Assembly: GCA_025558095.1 (NCBI GenBank)
Contig: JAIVFI010000041.1
Location: 186,001 to 250,000, forward strand
Direction of reading: 5' to 3'
DNA length: 64,000 bases
Source: Hyaloraphidium curvatum
Taxonomy: Eukaryota > Monoblepharomycota > Hyaloraphidiomycetes > Hyaloraphidiales > Hyaloraphidiaceae
Numbering within the stretch: position 1 is the first letter of the stretch; every line of letters starts with the position of its first letter. A program made the translations under genes and the position numbers. A model generated the notes under the pieces. The model worked only from the letters and a program-made list of their open reading frames with translations. It ran no database searches and had not been told where the DNA came from. Shown here one piece after another: positions 20,816-30,780 of the stretch.

Positions 20816-21344
20816 TCAGTTCATATCGCGAGCCGCGGCCGTGCGTCTGCGGGAAGCTTCCCACTCATTGGCACGGGCTGAGTGCCGACAGCCACCGCAA
20901 CAATGGAGCCATTTGAAACTTCCGCCAGTCACAGTGCCACACAAGAGTCGGGCCATGGCGCCATATGACACGAAGATAGAAAGGGATCCATGGAACATTC
21001 CAACCGGCCCCGATTCGAGTGCGGGCGGATCCAGTTGGCCGGTTGAGCGGGGTTCTGCCGCTGCTCCGCCACGAGCGGCACAATTCTCCTGCCGCACAGG
21101 GTCCACCCACCCACCGAATCCTCTGGTTGCAGAACTCTATCTTCTTTCGGCCGGTTGAGGCTCTTTGGTCAAGAGGAAATGAAGGGAGCAATTCGAGCTG
21201 GGAGATGAGACATGATTCACCATTGCCCAACAATCTATCGACCAGCAGCAATCCAGAGATCAAAAAGAAGTAGGGTCAGTAGATCAGTTTGCCTCTGAAA
21301 AGAACAACAAGAAAAAGAGGAAGTCGGCAGGGTCCGAGTCAAAA
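20816..21344. other. Intergenic, 529 bases
   Basis: No supported gene. It separates two minus-strand genes. It is A-rich near 21240-21340, close to the end of the alcohol dehydrogenase gene. Confidence 0.5.
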
Positions 21345-22562
21345 TCACTCGTTCGACACGATGACCTTGAGGGCCTTGGATTCGGCGGCCTTGCCGAAGG
21401 TCTCGTAGGCCTTCTCGATGTCCGCGAGCTTGAACCGGTGCGTGATCACCCTCGATGCATCGACTTTGCCCGACTGCACGAGCTTCATCAGCATGGCCGT
21501 GGTTTCCGTGTCCTGTAGGGACGAGGGCGTTGTTGACATGGCCCGAAGCAGTTCGAATGACCCTGTCACTCACCACCAGGCGCGTCGTGATGGAGATGTT
21601 GGCGGCCCACAGCGTTTCGAGATGCAGATCAACCTTCTGGCCATGGACGCCGACGTTCGCGATTGTCCCGCCCGGCGCGACCATCTTCTGGCAGAGCTCG
21701 AAAGTGTAGGGGATGCCGACGGCTTCGATCACGGTGTCCGCCCCACGCCCGTCCGAAAGCTCCTTGATCATGGATTTGGCTTCGTCCGGCTTGGCAATCC
21801 AGTCGGCTCCCATGTTCTTTGCCACTTCGAGCCGGGACGCGTCCAGATCAACGGCCATGATCCCCGCAGGTGAGAAGAACCTGGCCGTCAAGATCGCCGC
21901 GAGTCCAACGGGCCCGGTGCCGACGACCGCCACCAGGCTGCCCGGCGAGACCTTGCCGTTGAGCACTCCGCATTCGTACCCGGTCGGAAGGATGTCGCTG
22001 AGCATCACGAGCGCCTCCTCGTCGGCCCCGTCGGGGATCCGGTACAGGCTCGTGTCGGCGTGCGGGATGCGGACCTTTTCCGCCTGCGTGCTGTCGATCC
22101 GATGCCCGAGAATCCAGCCCCCGCTTTCGCAGTGACTGTACATGCCTGGAGTTGTGAGATGTCACGAAGTTAGCACGCCGTGCACCGTGTCGGCACCGGC
22201 GCGGGGAGCCCACCCTTGCGGCAGTAGAAGCAGCGCCCGCAGCTCGAAATGCACGAGATGAGCACGCGGTCGCCGGGCTTGAACGAGGTCACGGCATCTC
22301 CGACGGCTTCGACGACGCCGGCACCTTCGTGTCCCAGCGTTCTTCGGAGCAGCGCGGAGCTGAATTCGCATTCGCGCCACGGCCGCGCTGTTTACCTTCC
22401 GAGCTCGCACGTCGCTACGTCGCCCTTGAGAATATGAAGGTCCGTGCCGCAGATGGTGGTCGTCGTAATCCGCACAATGGCGTCGGTTGGGGACACGAGC
22501 TTCGGCTCCGGGCGGTCTTCAAGCCGGGGCTCGCCGACGCTCTTGTAGACGAGGGCTTTCAT
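21345..22562 (-). CDS. Zinc-dependent alcohol dehydrogenase (medium-chain)
   Basis: Four exons on the minus strand (22562-22396, 22341-22214, 22145-21574, 21512-21345), 344 residues. TICGTDLH holds the catalytic-zinc cysteine and GHEGAG the conserved His-Glu. The [15 protein letters not shown] segment supplies all four structural-zinc cysteines. [11 protein letters not shown] is the NAD(P)-binding glycine loop. Length and motifs match the bacterial-type zinc ADH family that includes sorbitol, threonine and secondary-alcohol dehydrogenases. All introns (54, 68 and 61 bases) preserve the frame. The substrate is not evident. It is cytosolic, as no targeting peptide is seen. Confidence 0.9.
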
Positions 22563-22731
22563 TGAGTGTGGTGGAGAAGGGGATGGGGAGTCGATTCAAT
22601 ATGAGTCACACTTTTGCCAACAAGCAATCCATCGACCAACAGCCACACAGAGTGGAAAAGAAGCAATAACTCTTCTCATTACGCTCTACTATATGCTGTA
22701 CAGAAGATCAGCTGACGAAGCTGGCCTGCGA

Positions 22732-23608
22732 CTACTTCGCCTCCGCGGCCGCCAGCGGCTGCCAGTCCGGAGGGGTCTTGACGATCTGTCCACAAGGAAA
22801 TTAGCGACAGCCGAAACCAATGCGCCGCGGCAACTCACGATCGTCGGGCAGTGAACGTGGTGGATGACGTGGTCCGAGACGCTTCCCAGCATTGCGCGCT
22901 TCAGCGCGCCCATCCCCCGTGATCCCATGATCAGCGTGTCGGCGGACAGCTCGGCACACTTGCGGGTGATCTCGTCCCGCGGGTCGCCTGTCGGGGGACG
23001 GTGTAAACGGCGGTCCGGCCTACCAAAAGACCACTGATCCCCCTACCCCTCATGGCGATGGCCTTGCAGGACACCTGTGGCGGGTCGCCAGTGAGCACTT
23101 GGATCCAGAGAGCAAGTTTTCTAGTCACGGTACCTTCTTTGCCTTGACTTTTGCGGCGGCGGACTTGAGCAGCTCGTGGGAGACGGCGCGGTACTGAAGC
23201 ACAAAAGCTAAAGCTCGATGGGCAATCCGCAGGCGACGACAGCGCCCACCTGCTCCTCGACTTGGGTCAGGTAGTCGGTGAAGTCCATGTCTGCCACCCC
23301 GGAAGGTCCCGGTGAGCTCCTCCGTCACCTCCTGGCTTTCCAGGCCGACACCCACAGCTGGCGCCGAAGCCGGGCACCGTCGCCACGGGCCGCACGTTAA
23401 CCAGCACGACGAGGTCGCTCTCGGGCCGGACGAAGTTGTCCAGCGCCCACTGGAGGGCGTAGGAGCTGTGCGGACTCTGGTCGACGGAGATGACGACGAC
23501 GCGGGTGACGCTGCCGGCGGGGGCCGCGTCGTCGTGGTGGACGATGACGCTCTCTTTGTGCTCGTCGCCCGCGGCGGCGGGCGCGGCAGGAGCCGTCGCT
23601 TCGCTCAT
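22732..23608 (-). CDS. Universal stress protein (UspA domain)
   Basis: Six exons on the minus strand (23608-23356, 23290-23250, 23193-23134, 23074-23047, 22987-22839, 22785-22732), 194 residues; one exon is only 28 bases. After an Ala/Pro/Asp-rich leader the domain starts VTRVVVISVDQSPHSSYAL. It ends with GSRGMGALKRAMLGSVS and HHVHCPTIIV, the G-x2-G-x9-G-S ATP-binding signature of ATP-type USPs. The family binds ATP or AMP during stress; targets are unknown. The short exons were placed by requiring frame continuity and fit the USP fold length. A dispersed repeat lies about 40 bases before the start codon. Confidence 0.85.
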
Positions 23609-23645
23609 TGTTGGTGGGGTGTTGGCGGTGAGTCAAATTCCGGTG

Positions 23646-23735
23646 GCGGAGGACGCGGAAGCTCGAACCGAGCCTCCATCCGGTGGCAAATGACGCAGCG
23701 GACCAGAGCGAATGTCGCAAAGGAAAAAGCGGATT
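23646..23735. repeat. Dispersed repeat, copy 1
   Basis: About 90 bases that match 26545-26630 in the same orientation at roughly 80-85 percent by eye. The shared core is GGTGGCAAATGACG, followed by AGCGGAC. It lies in the leader region just upstream of the universal stress gene. Confidence 0.8.
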
Positions 23736-23829
23736 ATGTTGCACAGGCAGTCGAAATGAAAGCCGTCCCCTTTGCCTCATCGCCTGGAATCAAATCGGCT
23801 CGACTGATTATCTCTCCCACCGACGGCCC

Positions 23830-25383
23830 CTACGCCCAGCATACATTTTCCAGCGTCAGATACACTCCCGCCCCCCTCAGCAGCCCAAACACGCCCACCG
23901 CGACGGTAAGCAGCGTCGCCGCCACGGTCCGGATAAGCCCCATCGACACGGGCGTCCCGAGAAACGTCGCCCTGAGCTCTGATCCCTCGAGCGCAGACGA
24001 CATCACCGCGATATTGTCGCCGGCCCGCGTCCGCAGCGCGGGGTCCGCCCCAGGGCCCAGGCGGAGCACGAGCAAGCGCAGCTCGGCGCGGGTGCGGTGT
24101 AGGAGGGCGTTGGCGGCGTCGATCTTGGCGTTGCTCCGCGCGAGCCCGATGAGCTGGACAAAACCATTGACGACGTAGAATACGATGCCCATTACCAGGT
24201 ACGCGGGGAAGCAGGAGCCGCCGGCGACGTAGAAGACGGCCTGGATGCACGTAACAAAAAAGAGGCCGACGCTCATGGTCTGCACGTGCGAGTCCTCGGC
24301 GACGCGGAGACTCCAAGTTGGGGAGAGGGCACGGTACAGGGTTACGTAGAGCTCCCGGTCCGCCGGTTCCACCCGGGAGGCAGGAGGAATATCCGTCCCG
24401 AGCTGCTCGGCGTGGTGGAAGCGGTCGACCAGGGAACCCAGGGCGAGGCGGAAGGCGCGGACTTGTAGCCGGGTTTCGAGGCTCACGGCGCGGAGGCCCG
24501 AATTGTTGCGCAACAACGTGAACTGCGCGAGGAGGAAGTACGAGAATTGAACGACGAGTAAGAGGACACAGGAAGCAGCGCTCCAGGCATGGGTCCAGGT
24601 GTCCTCTGCCAGCGTTACCAGTGCCGAGTAGTTCTCGAGAAACGGGTATGCAACCATGGCGCCAAAGAATGACAAGGAGAAGAAAGCGACGACGCTTGTA
24701 ATCACGCGGGTAGGCAGAGATCCTAAGCACGAGAGTCCGGAGCAGGGGCAGTAGGAATCGCCCTTCGCATGGGCAGCTAGGAGCGAGGCCCCCCTGTGGG
24801 CTTCTGCGTCCTTGCTTTCAGCGCCACCGTTGGCCCGGGTGAGCTGGAACCAGCGCGCCAACGGCGCCATGGAGTCGTCGTCCATGATCTCGGCAGCCGG
24901 TTGCCCGTTCACCTCTTCGTCCCGTTCGCCGGCTTTCAATTGATTGACATCGCGCATCATAAACCCCGAGACTGCGAACACGAATCCGCTGCTGACGAAC
25001 TGGAACACGACCGCCGCCGTCGCGACCGCCAGGTTCTTTGTGCCAAACGACTCCCGGCCGTAGACCCAGCATGTAGCGAGAGGGGGGTAGAAGACGAGCT
25101 GCAGCGCGAACCAGTGGGGCAGGGCGAACTTGGCGTACGGCCGCAACAAAATGCCAAGCGCGGCAATCTTCCGCAGGCCCGGCGACGGTGCGAGCGCCTC
25201 CAGCATCGCCTTGGGGGTCAGAGGCAGCGCCTGACGGGCGGCCCGTGCCGGGTCGTCAAAGCGGTGCGCGGCCCACGGCGGCGGGACGCCTAGTGGGGGA
25301 GCAGCGGGGAACAGCGCGAGGAGCTCCCGGTCCGAGAAGGAGACCATGGCCGGGAAGTCTCCCGAGTCTTCCGCGGTGGCCAT
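23830..25383 (-). CDS. Seven-helix membrane protein of unknown family
   Basis: Single exon, 517 residues from the ATG at 25383; a longer frame has only GTG upstream. About 85 residues precede the first helix. Hydrophobic segments lie near 90-107, 117-140, 215-237, 258-280, 372-392, 395-420 and 480-505. There is a 75-residue polar loop after helix 2 and a 90-residue charged loop after helix 4. The tail after helix 7 is short. No GPCR, transporter or bestrophin signature is visible. The layout (long cytosolic-looking loop after helix 4, almost no C-tail) resembles insect gustatory-receptor-like proteins reported in some chytrids, but that is only a shape argument. An ion channel or transporter is equally possible. 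Confidence 0.7.
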   Translation of the reverse strand: MATAEDSGDFPAMVSFSDRELLALFPAAPPLGVPPPWAAHRFDDPARAARQALPLTPKAMLEALAPSPGLRKIAALGILLRPYAKFALPHWFALQLVFYPPLATCWVYGRESFGTKNLAVATAAVVFQFVSSGFVFAVSGFMMRDVNQLKAGERDEEVNGQPAAEIMDDDSMAPLARWFQLTRANGGAESKDAEAHRGASLLAAHAKGDSYCPCSGLSCLGSLPTRVITSVVAFFSLSFFGAMVAYPFLENYSALVTLAEDTWTHAWSAASCVLLLVVQFSYFLLAQFTLLRNNSGLRAVSLETRLQVRAFRLALGSLVDRFHHAEQLGTDIPPASRVEPADRELYVTLYRALSPTWSLRVAEDSHVQTMSVGLFFVTCIQAVFYVAGGSCFPAYLVMGIVFYVVNGFVQLIGLARSNAKIDAANALLHRTRAELRLLVLRLGPGADPALRTRAGDNIAVMSSALEGSELRATFLGTPVSMGLIRTVAATLLTVAVGVFGLLRGAGVYLTLENVCWA

Positions 25384-25770
25384 TGCGACGGCGCCGGTTT
25401 TTAAGTGCCGGATGGAGAAACCGGTCACGTCCACCCCGATGGCGTGTGCGCCGGACGCGGACGGCGCAAGGGGTGCTCGGACCCGGAATCCTAGGCTTCG
25501 GCGCTTAAAGCGCGCGCGCGCGCTGGAGATAACAGGACTGGCAAGACGACCAGGAGACCCAGTCTCTTGGTCTTATAGCCTTTATTACTAGCTAGTTTAG
25601 CAATTCCGATATTCTCCCGCATTTCCTCCGCATCTCGTATTGGCCTCGGTCAACGCGACGCCGCGGCCGGCGCTGCGGGTCACCGCACACGACTTCGCGT
25701 GCAAGGTTATCTTTTGTAGGTTGCCGCGGAGCCGAGCCGACACGCGCAGCCACGCCCGCTCTGACCGGAC
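25384..25770. other. Intergenic, 387 bases
   Basis: A GCGCGCGCGCGC run lies at about 25509. No gene is seen. It separates divergent genes. Confidence 0.5.
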
Positions 25771-26073
25771 ATGCCAGACTGGCGCGCGGGAATGCGCCCC
25801 GACGACAACTTCGGGTTCCCCGAACAGGACCGCGCCGAGGCCATTTTGACGGGCATCGTCGAGGCCGCTGCCAAGGCGCTGAACCCCGAGGCCAGGATTG
25901 AGGAGGCGGAGTTCGCGCAGGATTGGACGGGGTATTATGCCAAGGTCAGGGGCATCACCGGGGAGATGTTCTATAATTTCAAGAGTGCGGTGGAACTTGA
26001 ATGCGAGGCGAGGTGGGAATCCTCGGAAGGAGGTCCCTACGTGACGGTCGAGGTGCTGAGGACGACGGCTTGA
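25771..26073 (+). CDS. Small conserved-looking protein, unknown
   Basis: Single exon, 100 residues, starting at the ATG that follows a pyrimidine/purine-mixed leader. The predicted fold alternates a helix (AEAILTGIVEAAAKAL) and strands (YYAKVRGITG, SAVELECEARWE, YVTVEVL), so it looks like a compact alpha-beta domain rather than noise. There is no signal peptide and no motif I recognise. It could be a complete small protein or the first exon of a longer gene. Confidence 0.5.
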   Translation: MPDWRAGMRPDDNFGFPEQDRAEAILTGIVEAAAKALNPEARIEEAEFAQDWTGYYAKVRGITGEMFYNFKSAVELECEARWESSEGGPYVTVEVLRTTA

Positions 26074-26954
26074 GAGACGCAGCCCGTGCATGTACCGTTC
26101 ACGCCTCGCAACTAATCATGCACCGCTTGTCAACCACGATTCCATGGTCCCTGGCCTGGTCGCCCATCCCCCTCCGCCCGACCGGGAGGGGGGCCGGGGT
26201 TGGGGCGCAGCAGATCGGGGACCCCCGACGAGGCACCAGGTCTCCTCACATCACGCTCTTTGTCGTTACGACGCGTTTGTTGCTTGCAACATCAATCCCG
26301 CAGATCGGATGCCAAGAGCGCTACTACGGCCCCCGCGTCGCACAGCAACAAGGCAGCGCCAGCGTATCGGTCGACTTCCCACGGAATCGGCAGCTTTAGC
26401 GCACCAAGTACTGTTTCCGGCGTGATGAGCAAGATGCCGTCGTTGTCAATCTCTAAGGACCGCATGACGCGGTCAAATACGATTGCGGGAGAGGGGGCTG
26501 GGGTGGCCGGTGCGGTGGCCGCAGCGGGAGCATCGTGTGCAGCGGCGAAGGACGCGGCTTGAATCGAGCTCCATCTGGTGGCAAATGACGGAGCGGACTC
26601 GAGCGAAATTCGCAAAAAGAAAGCGGATTGGAGCACCTCAAGACCAGTGTTTGACAAATCATGACAGATGCCGCCCCGTGAGGGCTGCTCCTTGGGTGAG
26701 GAGCCGGGCCCAAGGTAAGATATCCGACCCAGACTACAGAGCCTCCTTTGACTAAAGAAACTCTGGAGCCGCCCTGTGTTAAGGCGCAAATCACGGCTAT
26801 GGAGCTGAATTCCTTGTACATTTGAGAGTGTTGGCCAGATTTGAGGGAGAGGAGAACGTTGTCATCGGACCCCCTCTGTTGCACCTCGTGCGAAGCCCGC
26901 GAGGGGCAAACTCGTGCTTCAACCAACGACCACGTCCGAACTCGACTCCACGCG
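26074..26954. other. Intergenic, 881 bases, with a repeat and a doubtful minus-strand ORF
   Basis: A minus-strand frame starting at 26465 and ending at 26292 codes 57 residues (MRSLEIDNDGILLITPETVL at its start). It lies 80 bases downstream, in minus orientation, of the dispersed repeat. It reads like protein but matches no family I know. Otherwise nothing is recognised. Confidence 0.35.
26545..26630. repeat. Dispersed repeat, copy 2
   Basis: Partner of 23646-23735. It carries the same TGGTGGCAAATGACG core and the A-rich GCAAAAAGAAAGCGGATT end, with small indels. It is not adjacent to a recognised mobile-element gene. Confidence 0.8.
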
Positions 26955-28154
26955 ATGCCCGCCACCGCGCCCACGCCGCAGATACCCGCCCTCGTCTACC
27001 GCGCGCGCAGCCCGGCGAATGAATCGTGCGCGGCGCCGGCGGCGGCGATCGAGGGCGCGGCGGCGGGCAACAGCGCGGGCGACGCGCCGGCGGCCGCCTT
27101 CAAGGATGATTTCGGGAGGTTCGGAGGAGCCACAGCGGTGCTGTGCAGCCTGGTGGACGCGACGGGCGCGCCGGGCCCGGGGGGAGAGCGCGACGCGGCG
27201 ACTTCGGAGGGTGCGGTAGACGCGCCGGATACCGGCACACCGCTGGTTCCAGAGGCCGTGCGACCGATCGCCCAACAGCGGAAGTGCCCGGAGGACGACG
27301 GATCCGCGGCCGCGCCGGCATCGGAGCAGGCTTCGCACCCCGCGGCGAGCGCCCAGCGGGTCACCGTCGGCGACAAGCTCATGCTCATGGGGAGCCTCGA
27401 AACCTACAAGGCGCTGTGCGGGCTCACCGCCGAGACGGGCAGCCACCTCCGATCGCTGTTCAGCATGCTCTTCGACGCCGACGACGTGGCCGCGTTCTCG
27501 CGCCTCTGCCTGCCGGCGCTGGCCCAGCTCGACTTCCACCTAGAGGAGTGCGCCTACGGCCGAGGGAAAGAACTGGAGCTTTTCGGGATCGGGTTCGATT
27601 GGTTCGGCATGCCGAGGCTGCGCCGGCTCTCGTACCACGGCCGTGTCCTCCCCGCCTTCTTCGCCGCGCTCGAGGCTACCTCCCACCTCCTGCACCGCAT
27701 CGACCTGCAGCCCTTCGACGCCTCCGAGGCCCTCGCGATCCCGGACCGCATCCTCGCCGCCGTCCGCGCATTCGGCCCCGCGATCGACACCTCGGACGGC
27801 ACCGCGGCGCTGGCCCGCAGGCCCGCGTTCAGGCCGCGCGTGCTCCGCCTGGGTGCATTCAACGGATTCGACCGCGAGTGGGCCGCGCTGTGCGGGGAGC
27901 GGTGGATCGGGGGGCTCGAGGGGCTGGAGGTGCGGAGCCTCCCGACGCGCGCGCTGGCGAGGGGGCTGCCGGAGTGGTTCCCGCGGATCAAGGTCGAGTG
28001 CCTCGTCCTCGATCACGGCGAAGCGGACCACGAGGAGGTGATGGAGGTGCTGAGGAGCGGGCTGGTGGCGACCGCGGGCGCGCGCCTCGCGCTCGAGGGG
28101 GGCTTCCTCGCCGCCGAGTGCCCCGATTTCTCGGTCCCCGATCCATGGGGTTGA
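26955..28154 (+). CDS. Uncharacterised protein, F-box/LRR-like architecture without a clear F-box
   Basis: Single exon, 399 residues from the ATG at 26955. The first 135 residues are Ala/Pro/Gly-rich and disordered. From about residue 140 there is an alpha-helical segment (DKLMLMGSLETYKALCGL). A series of Leu-spaced strands follows (LPALAQLDFHLEEC, MPRLRRLSYHG, RVLRLGAFNGF, LEGLEVRSLP, KVECLVLDHG) at 30-50 residue spacing, as in the divergent LRRs of fungal F-box-like proteins. A genuine F-box motif is not visible. Function unknown. Confidence 0.6.
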   Translation: MPATAPTPQIPALVYRARSPANESCAAPAAAIEGAAAGNSAGDAPAAAFKDDFGRFGGATAVLCSLVDATGAPGPGGERDAATSEGAVDAPDTGTPLVPEAVRPIAQQRKCPEDDGSAAAPASEQASHPAASAQRVTVGDKLMLMGSLETYKALCGLTAETGSHLRSLFSMLFDADDVAAFSRLCLPALAQLDFHLEECAYGRGKELELFGIGFDWFGMPRLRRLSYHGRVLPAFFAALEATSHLLHRIDLQPFDASEALAIPDRILAAVRAFGPAIDTSDGTAALARRPAFRPRVLRLGAFNGFDREWAALCGERWIGGLEGLEVRSLPTRALARGLPEWFPRIKVECLVLDHGEADHEEVMEVLRSGLVATAGARLALEGGFLAAECPDFSVPDPWG

Positions 28155-28460
28155 GGAACGCTGGCATGGGCTCGCCGTCGCCGTCAGCTGGCAGGGAACG
28201 CGGCAGCGGCGGACTTGACGGGATAACTACGGGGCAAGCGCGATCGCGCCGTCGGACGGTGCGATCGCTCGCCAAAAAGCCACCAAGCCGCTCTCCACTA
28301 GCCGCGCTCTCCATGTATTCTACTCTCTCTCTCCCGCGCCTCGCAAAAGATCGCTATCACTAGGGTATACCGCTCCGCGCTCCCGCGCGAATGCTCCGCC
28401 GCACCGAGCTTCCCGCCGAACGCAAATGTCTGTCGAGGGACGGGGCAGGCCGCCCGCGGC
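28155..28460. other. Intergenic, 306 bases
   Basis: A space between convergent genes. A CTCTCTCT tract lies at about 28326. No gene seen. Confidence 0.5.
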
Positions 28461-29345
28461 CTACCCCACGTCGTCGTCGTCGCCTCCCCCGCCGTTGATC
28501 CGCCGCAGGTGGGACTTGTGGTGCGTCTGTTTCCGGCCGCGGCGTCAGCTTGCTTCCGGCGGCAGGCGGGGCAAGGAGGAGGGGTACCTTCATGTTGTCC
28601 ACGCGCACGAACGACTTGCCGCACCCGGGGATGGGGCAGTAGTGCCTGCTCCGCGGGTCCTCGTCGTGCACCCTCGAGTGGCGGTTCTTGACCGCGGCCC
28701 GCCGTCAGCAGCGTCCCCCTTGAACGCAACGGGCGGACGTACCATGTTCCCGAGCGTCCCGTACACCTTGCCGCACTTTGGGCACGCGTACTTTTTGCCC
28801 GGCCTGTTGGGGTCGCGGTGGTTCTGCGTTGGATACCACGCGAACGGGTCGTGCGGGTTGGGCGGGGGCGGGGGGTAGCCCTGCTGCTGCTGCTGCGGCT
28901 GCGGCTGCGGGGGGTACGGGTCGGGCGGGCGCTGGGTGCGCGGGGCGGGCTGGTAGGGGGGGTAGGAGGAGTAGGGCTGGTAGTACGGGCGCTCCGGGGG
29001 CGCGTACGAGTGCGGGGCGGCGAAGGGGTCGAAGGGGTCCAGGAACGGGCGCGCGAGGGGCGGCAGCGGCTGCTGGGGCGCCGAGTGCTGGAAGGCGTGC
29101 GGCGGCATCATCCACGGCGGCGCGGACAGCCGCGCGGGCGGGGCGAAGGGGTCGGCGGGCGGCGGTGCGCCGGGCGGGTCGGCGGGCGCGCGCCAGTCGG
29201 GGAGCGGCCGCCAGCCCGCGGGCGCGTCGGGCGGCGCGGCGCCCGACGCGGCGAAGGCGAGCGCGCCCATGGCCTGCGCGGCGGCGCTTTCCGGGCCGGC
29301 GGAGAATGCGCCCGACGGGGGCCGCGCCCCGCCGAAAAGGTCCAT
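28461..29345 (-). CDS. C2H2 zinc-finger protein A (two fingers)
   Basis: Three exons on the minus strand (29345-28743, 28686-28588, 28526-28461), 255 residues. The first 180 residues are Pro/Ala/Gln/Tyr-rich (QPQPQQQQQGYPPPPP), like an activation domain. Finger 1 is CPKCGKVYGTLGNMNRHSRVH, with an intron exactly before the NRH segment. Finger 2 is CPIPGC...HHKSH, with an intron just before its first zinc histidine. Two fingers near the C-terminus suggest a sequence-specific DNA-binding regulator. The protein ends soon after finger 2 with an Asp-rich tail. The neighbouring gene 30780-29655 is a clear paralogue. Confidence 0.8.
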
Positions 29346-29654
29346 CGCCGCGGCGGCCGCGCCCTCCTAACACTCGCACCGCGGCAGAGCGCGGGCCGCG
29401 GGCGGCATCGGCCCCGGGCGGGTTGGGGATAAGGTGGGGAAGGTGGGGATGTTGCGGGACCCGATTCGATCCCGTGGGGATAAAAAGGCGGGGAACGACC
29501 GCGCCAGCTCGATCCCTCGACGAAGATCGCCCCGAAAGGGGCCCGGAATTCTCCTTCTGGGCACAAAGACATCTGCCTGGCATCAGCCCCGCCGTCCCCG
29601 CCGCCGCCGCCCCCCACCGCGCCCCGCAACCCGCGGCCGCACCGCGCCCCATGC
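29346..29654. other. Intergenic, 309 bases, between the two zinc-finger paralogues
   Basis: Nothing recognised as coding. It should hold the terminator of the upstream paralogue and the promoter of protein A. Confidence 0.5.
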
Positions 29655-30780
29655 TCACTCGTTGATCTTGCGGCGGCCGCTGCGGCCCCGCAGCAGCGGC
29701 CTGTACACCGGCTCGCCCCCGTCCTCGGCCGCGCCCTCGGCGATCCGCTTGGCGTGCGCGGTGTGGTGCGTCTGCCCCCCCCCCCCCGGATGGCGAGAAG
29801 CCGTCAGCACCGTCATCACCCTCCGAACGCCCCCCATCCGGGGCTTCGTCCCCGCCCGAGCGACCCACCTTCATGTTGTCGATCCTTGCGAACCGTTTCC
29901 CGCACCCCGGTATCGGGCACGTGTACCAGCTCTCGGTCTGGTGCACCCTCCTGTGCCTGTTGAGGTGGCCCCTGCTCCCGTACGCCTTGCCGCACCCCGG
30001 GTGCGGGCACGGGTACTGCTTCCGCCCGTCGGCGCCCACCGTGGACGGCGCACGCTCGTCCGAGTCGTAGTCCGAGCGGGAGGGCGAGGCCGCGCCCGTC
30101 GGGGGCGTCTGCGAGTAGCCGTCGCCGGCGGGGAGGGGGACGGGGTACCCCGGGAGGCCGGTGGCGGGGTCCGTCGGGTACCCCTGTCCTGCCGAAGCGG
30201 GGTATGGGTTCTGCGGGAAGCCGAAGGCGCTGCCGCCGGGGAACCCCGGGCCGGCCGGGTACCCCGCGCTAAAGGCCTGCCCCTGGAACTGGGCCCCGGC
30301 CGGGTACCCCGTCCCCGCGGCGGCGTACCCCTGTCCCTGCGTAAAGCCCTGCGCCGCGTCCTGCCCCGCCGCTTGGTAGCCGGCGGGGGGGTAGTACGGG
30401 TACCCGGCGGAAGCCTGCTGCCCCGCGGACGCGCCCGCCCCCTGGGCCCCCGCGCCCGCGTCCGGCGCCCCCGGCGGCGCGTAGCCGTACTCGCCGTAGC
30501 CGAACTGCGCCCTCTGCCCCTGGCCGTCGCCGGCCTGCGGGTAGTACCACCCGTGCCCGGGTGCGAACGCCGCCTGCCCCTGCTGCCCGCCGCCCTCCCA
30601 GCCGTAGTCCGCGTACCGCGCGGCCCCGTTCCCGCCGCCGCTGCCGCTCCAGTACCCGCCGGCCCACTCGGCCGGCGCGGCGGGCGGCGGCGCGGTGGCC
30701 AGCGGCCCGAGCTTGCCGGCCTCGGTGGCGATGTCGTCGAGCGTGACGCCGAACGAGACCGGCGGGGGCGACGCGGACAT
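29655..30780 (-). CDS. C2H2 zinc-finger protein B (two fingers)
   Basis: Two exons on the minus strand (30780-29869 and 29771-29655), 342 residues. The N-terminal 230 residues are Gly/Ala/Tyr/Gln/Pro-rich (PAGYQAAGQDAAQGF and similar), a low-complexity, prion-like region. Finger 1 is CPHPGCGKAYG...NRHRRVH and finger 2 is CPIPGCGKRFARIDNMK, completed by THHTAH from the next exon. The intron splits finger 2 at the same codon as in protein A. A basic tail (RGRSGRRK) follows. It is probably a DNA-binding regulator. The frame is open far upstream (to 31596) only because of GC content; MSASPPP is taken as the start. Confidence 0.8.
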
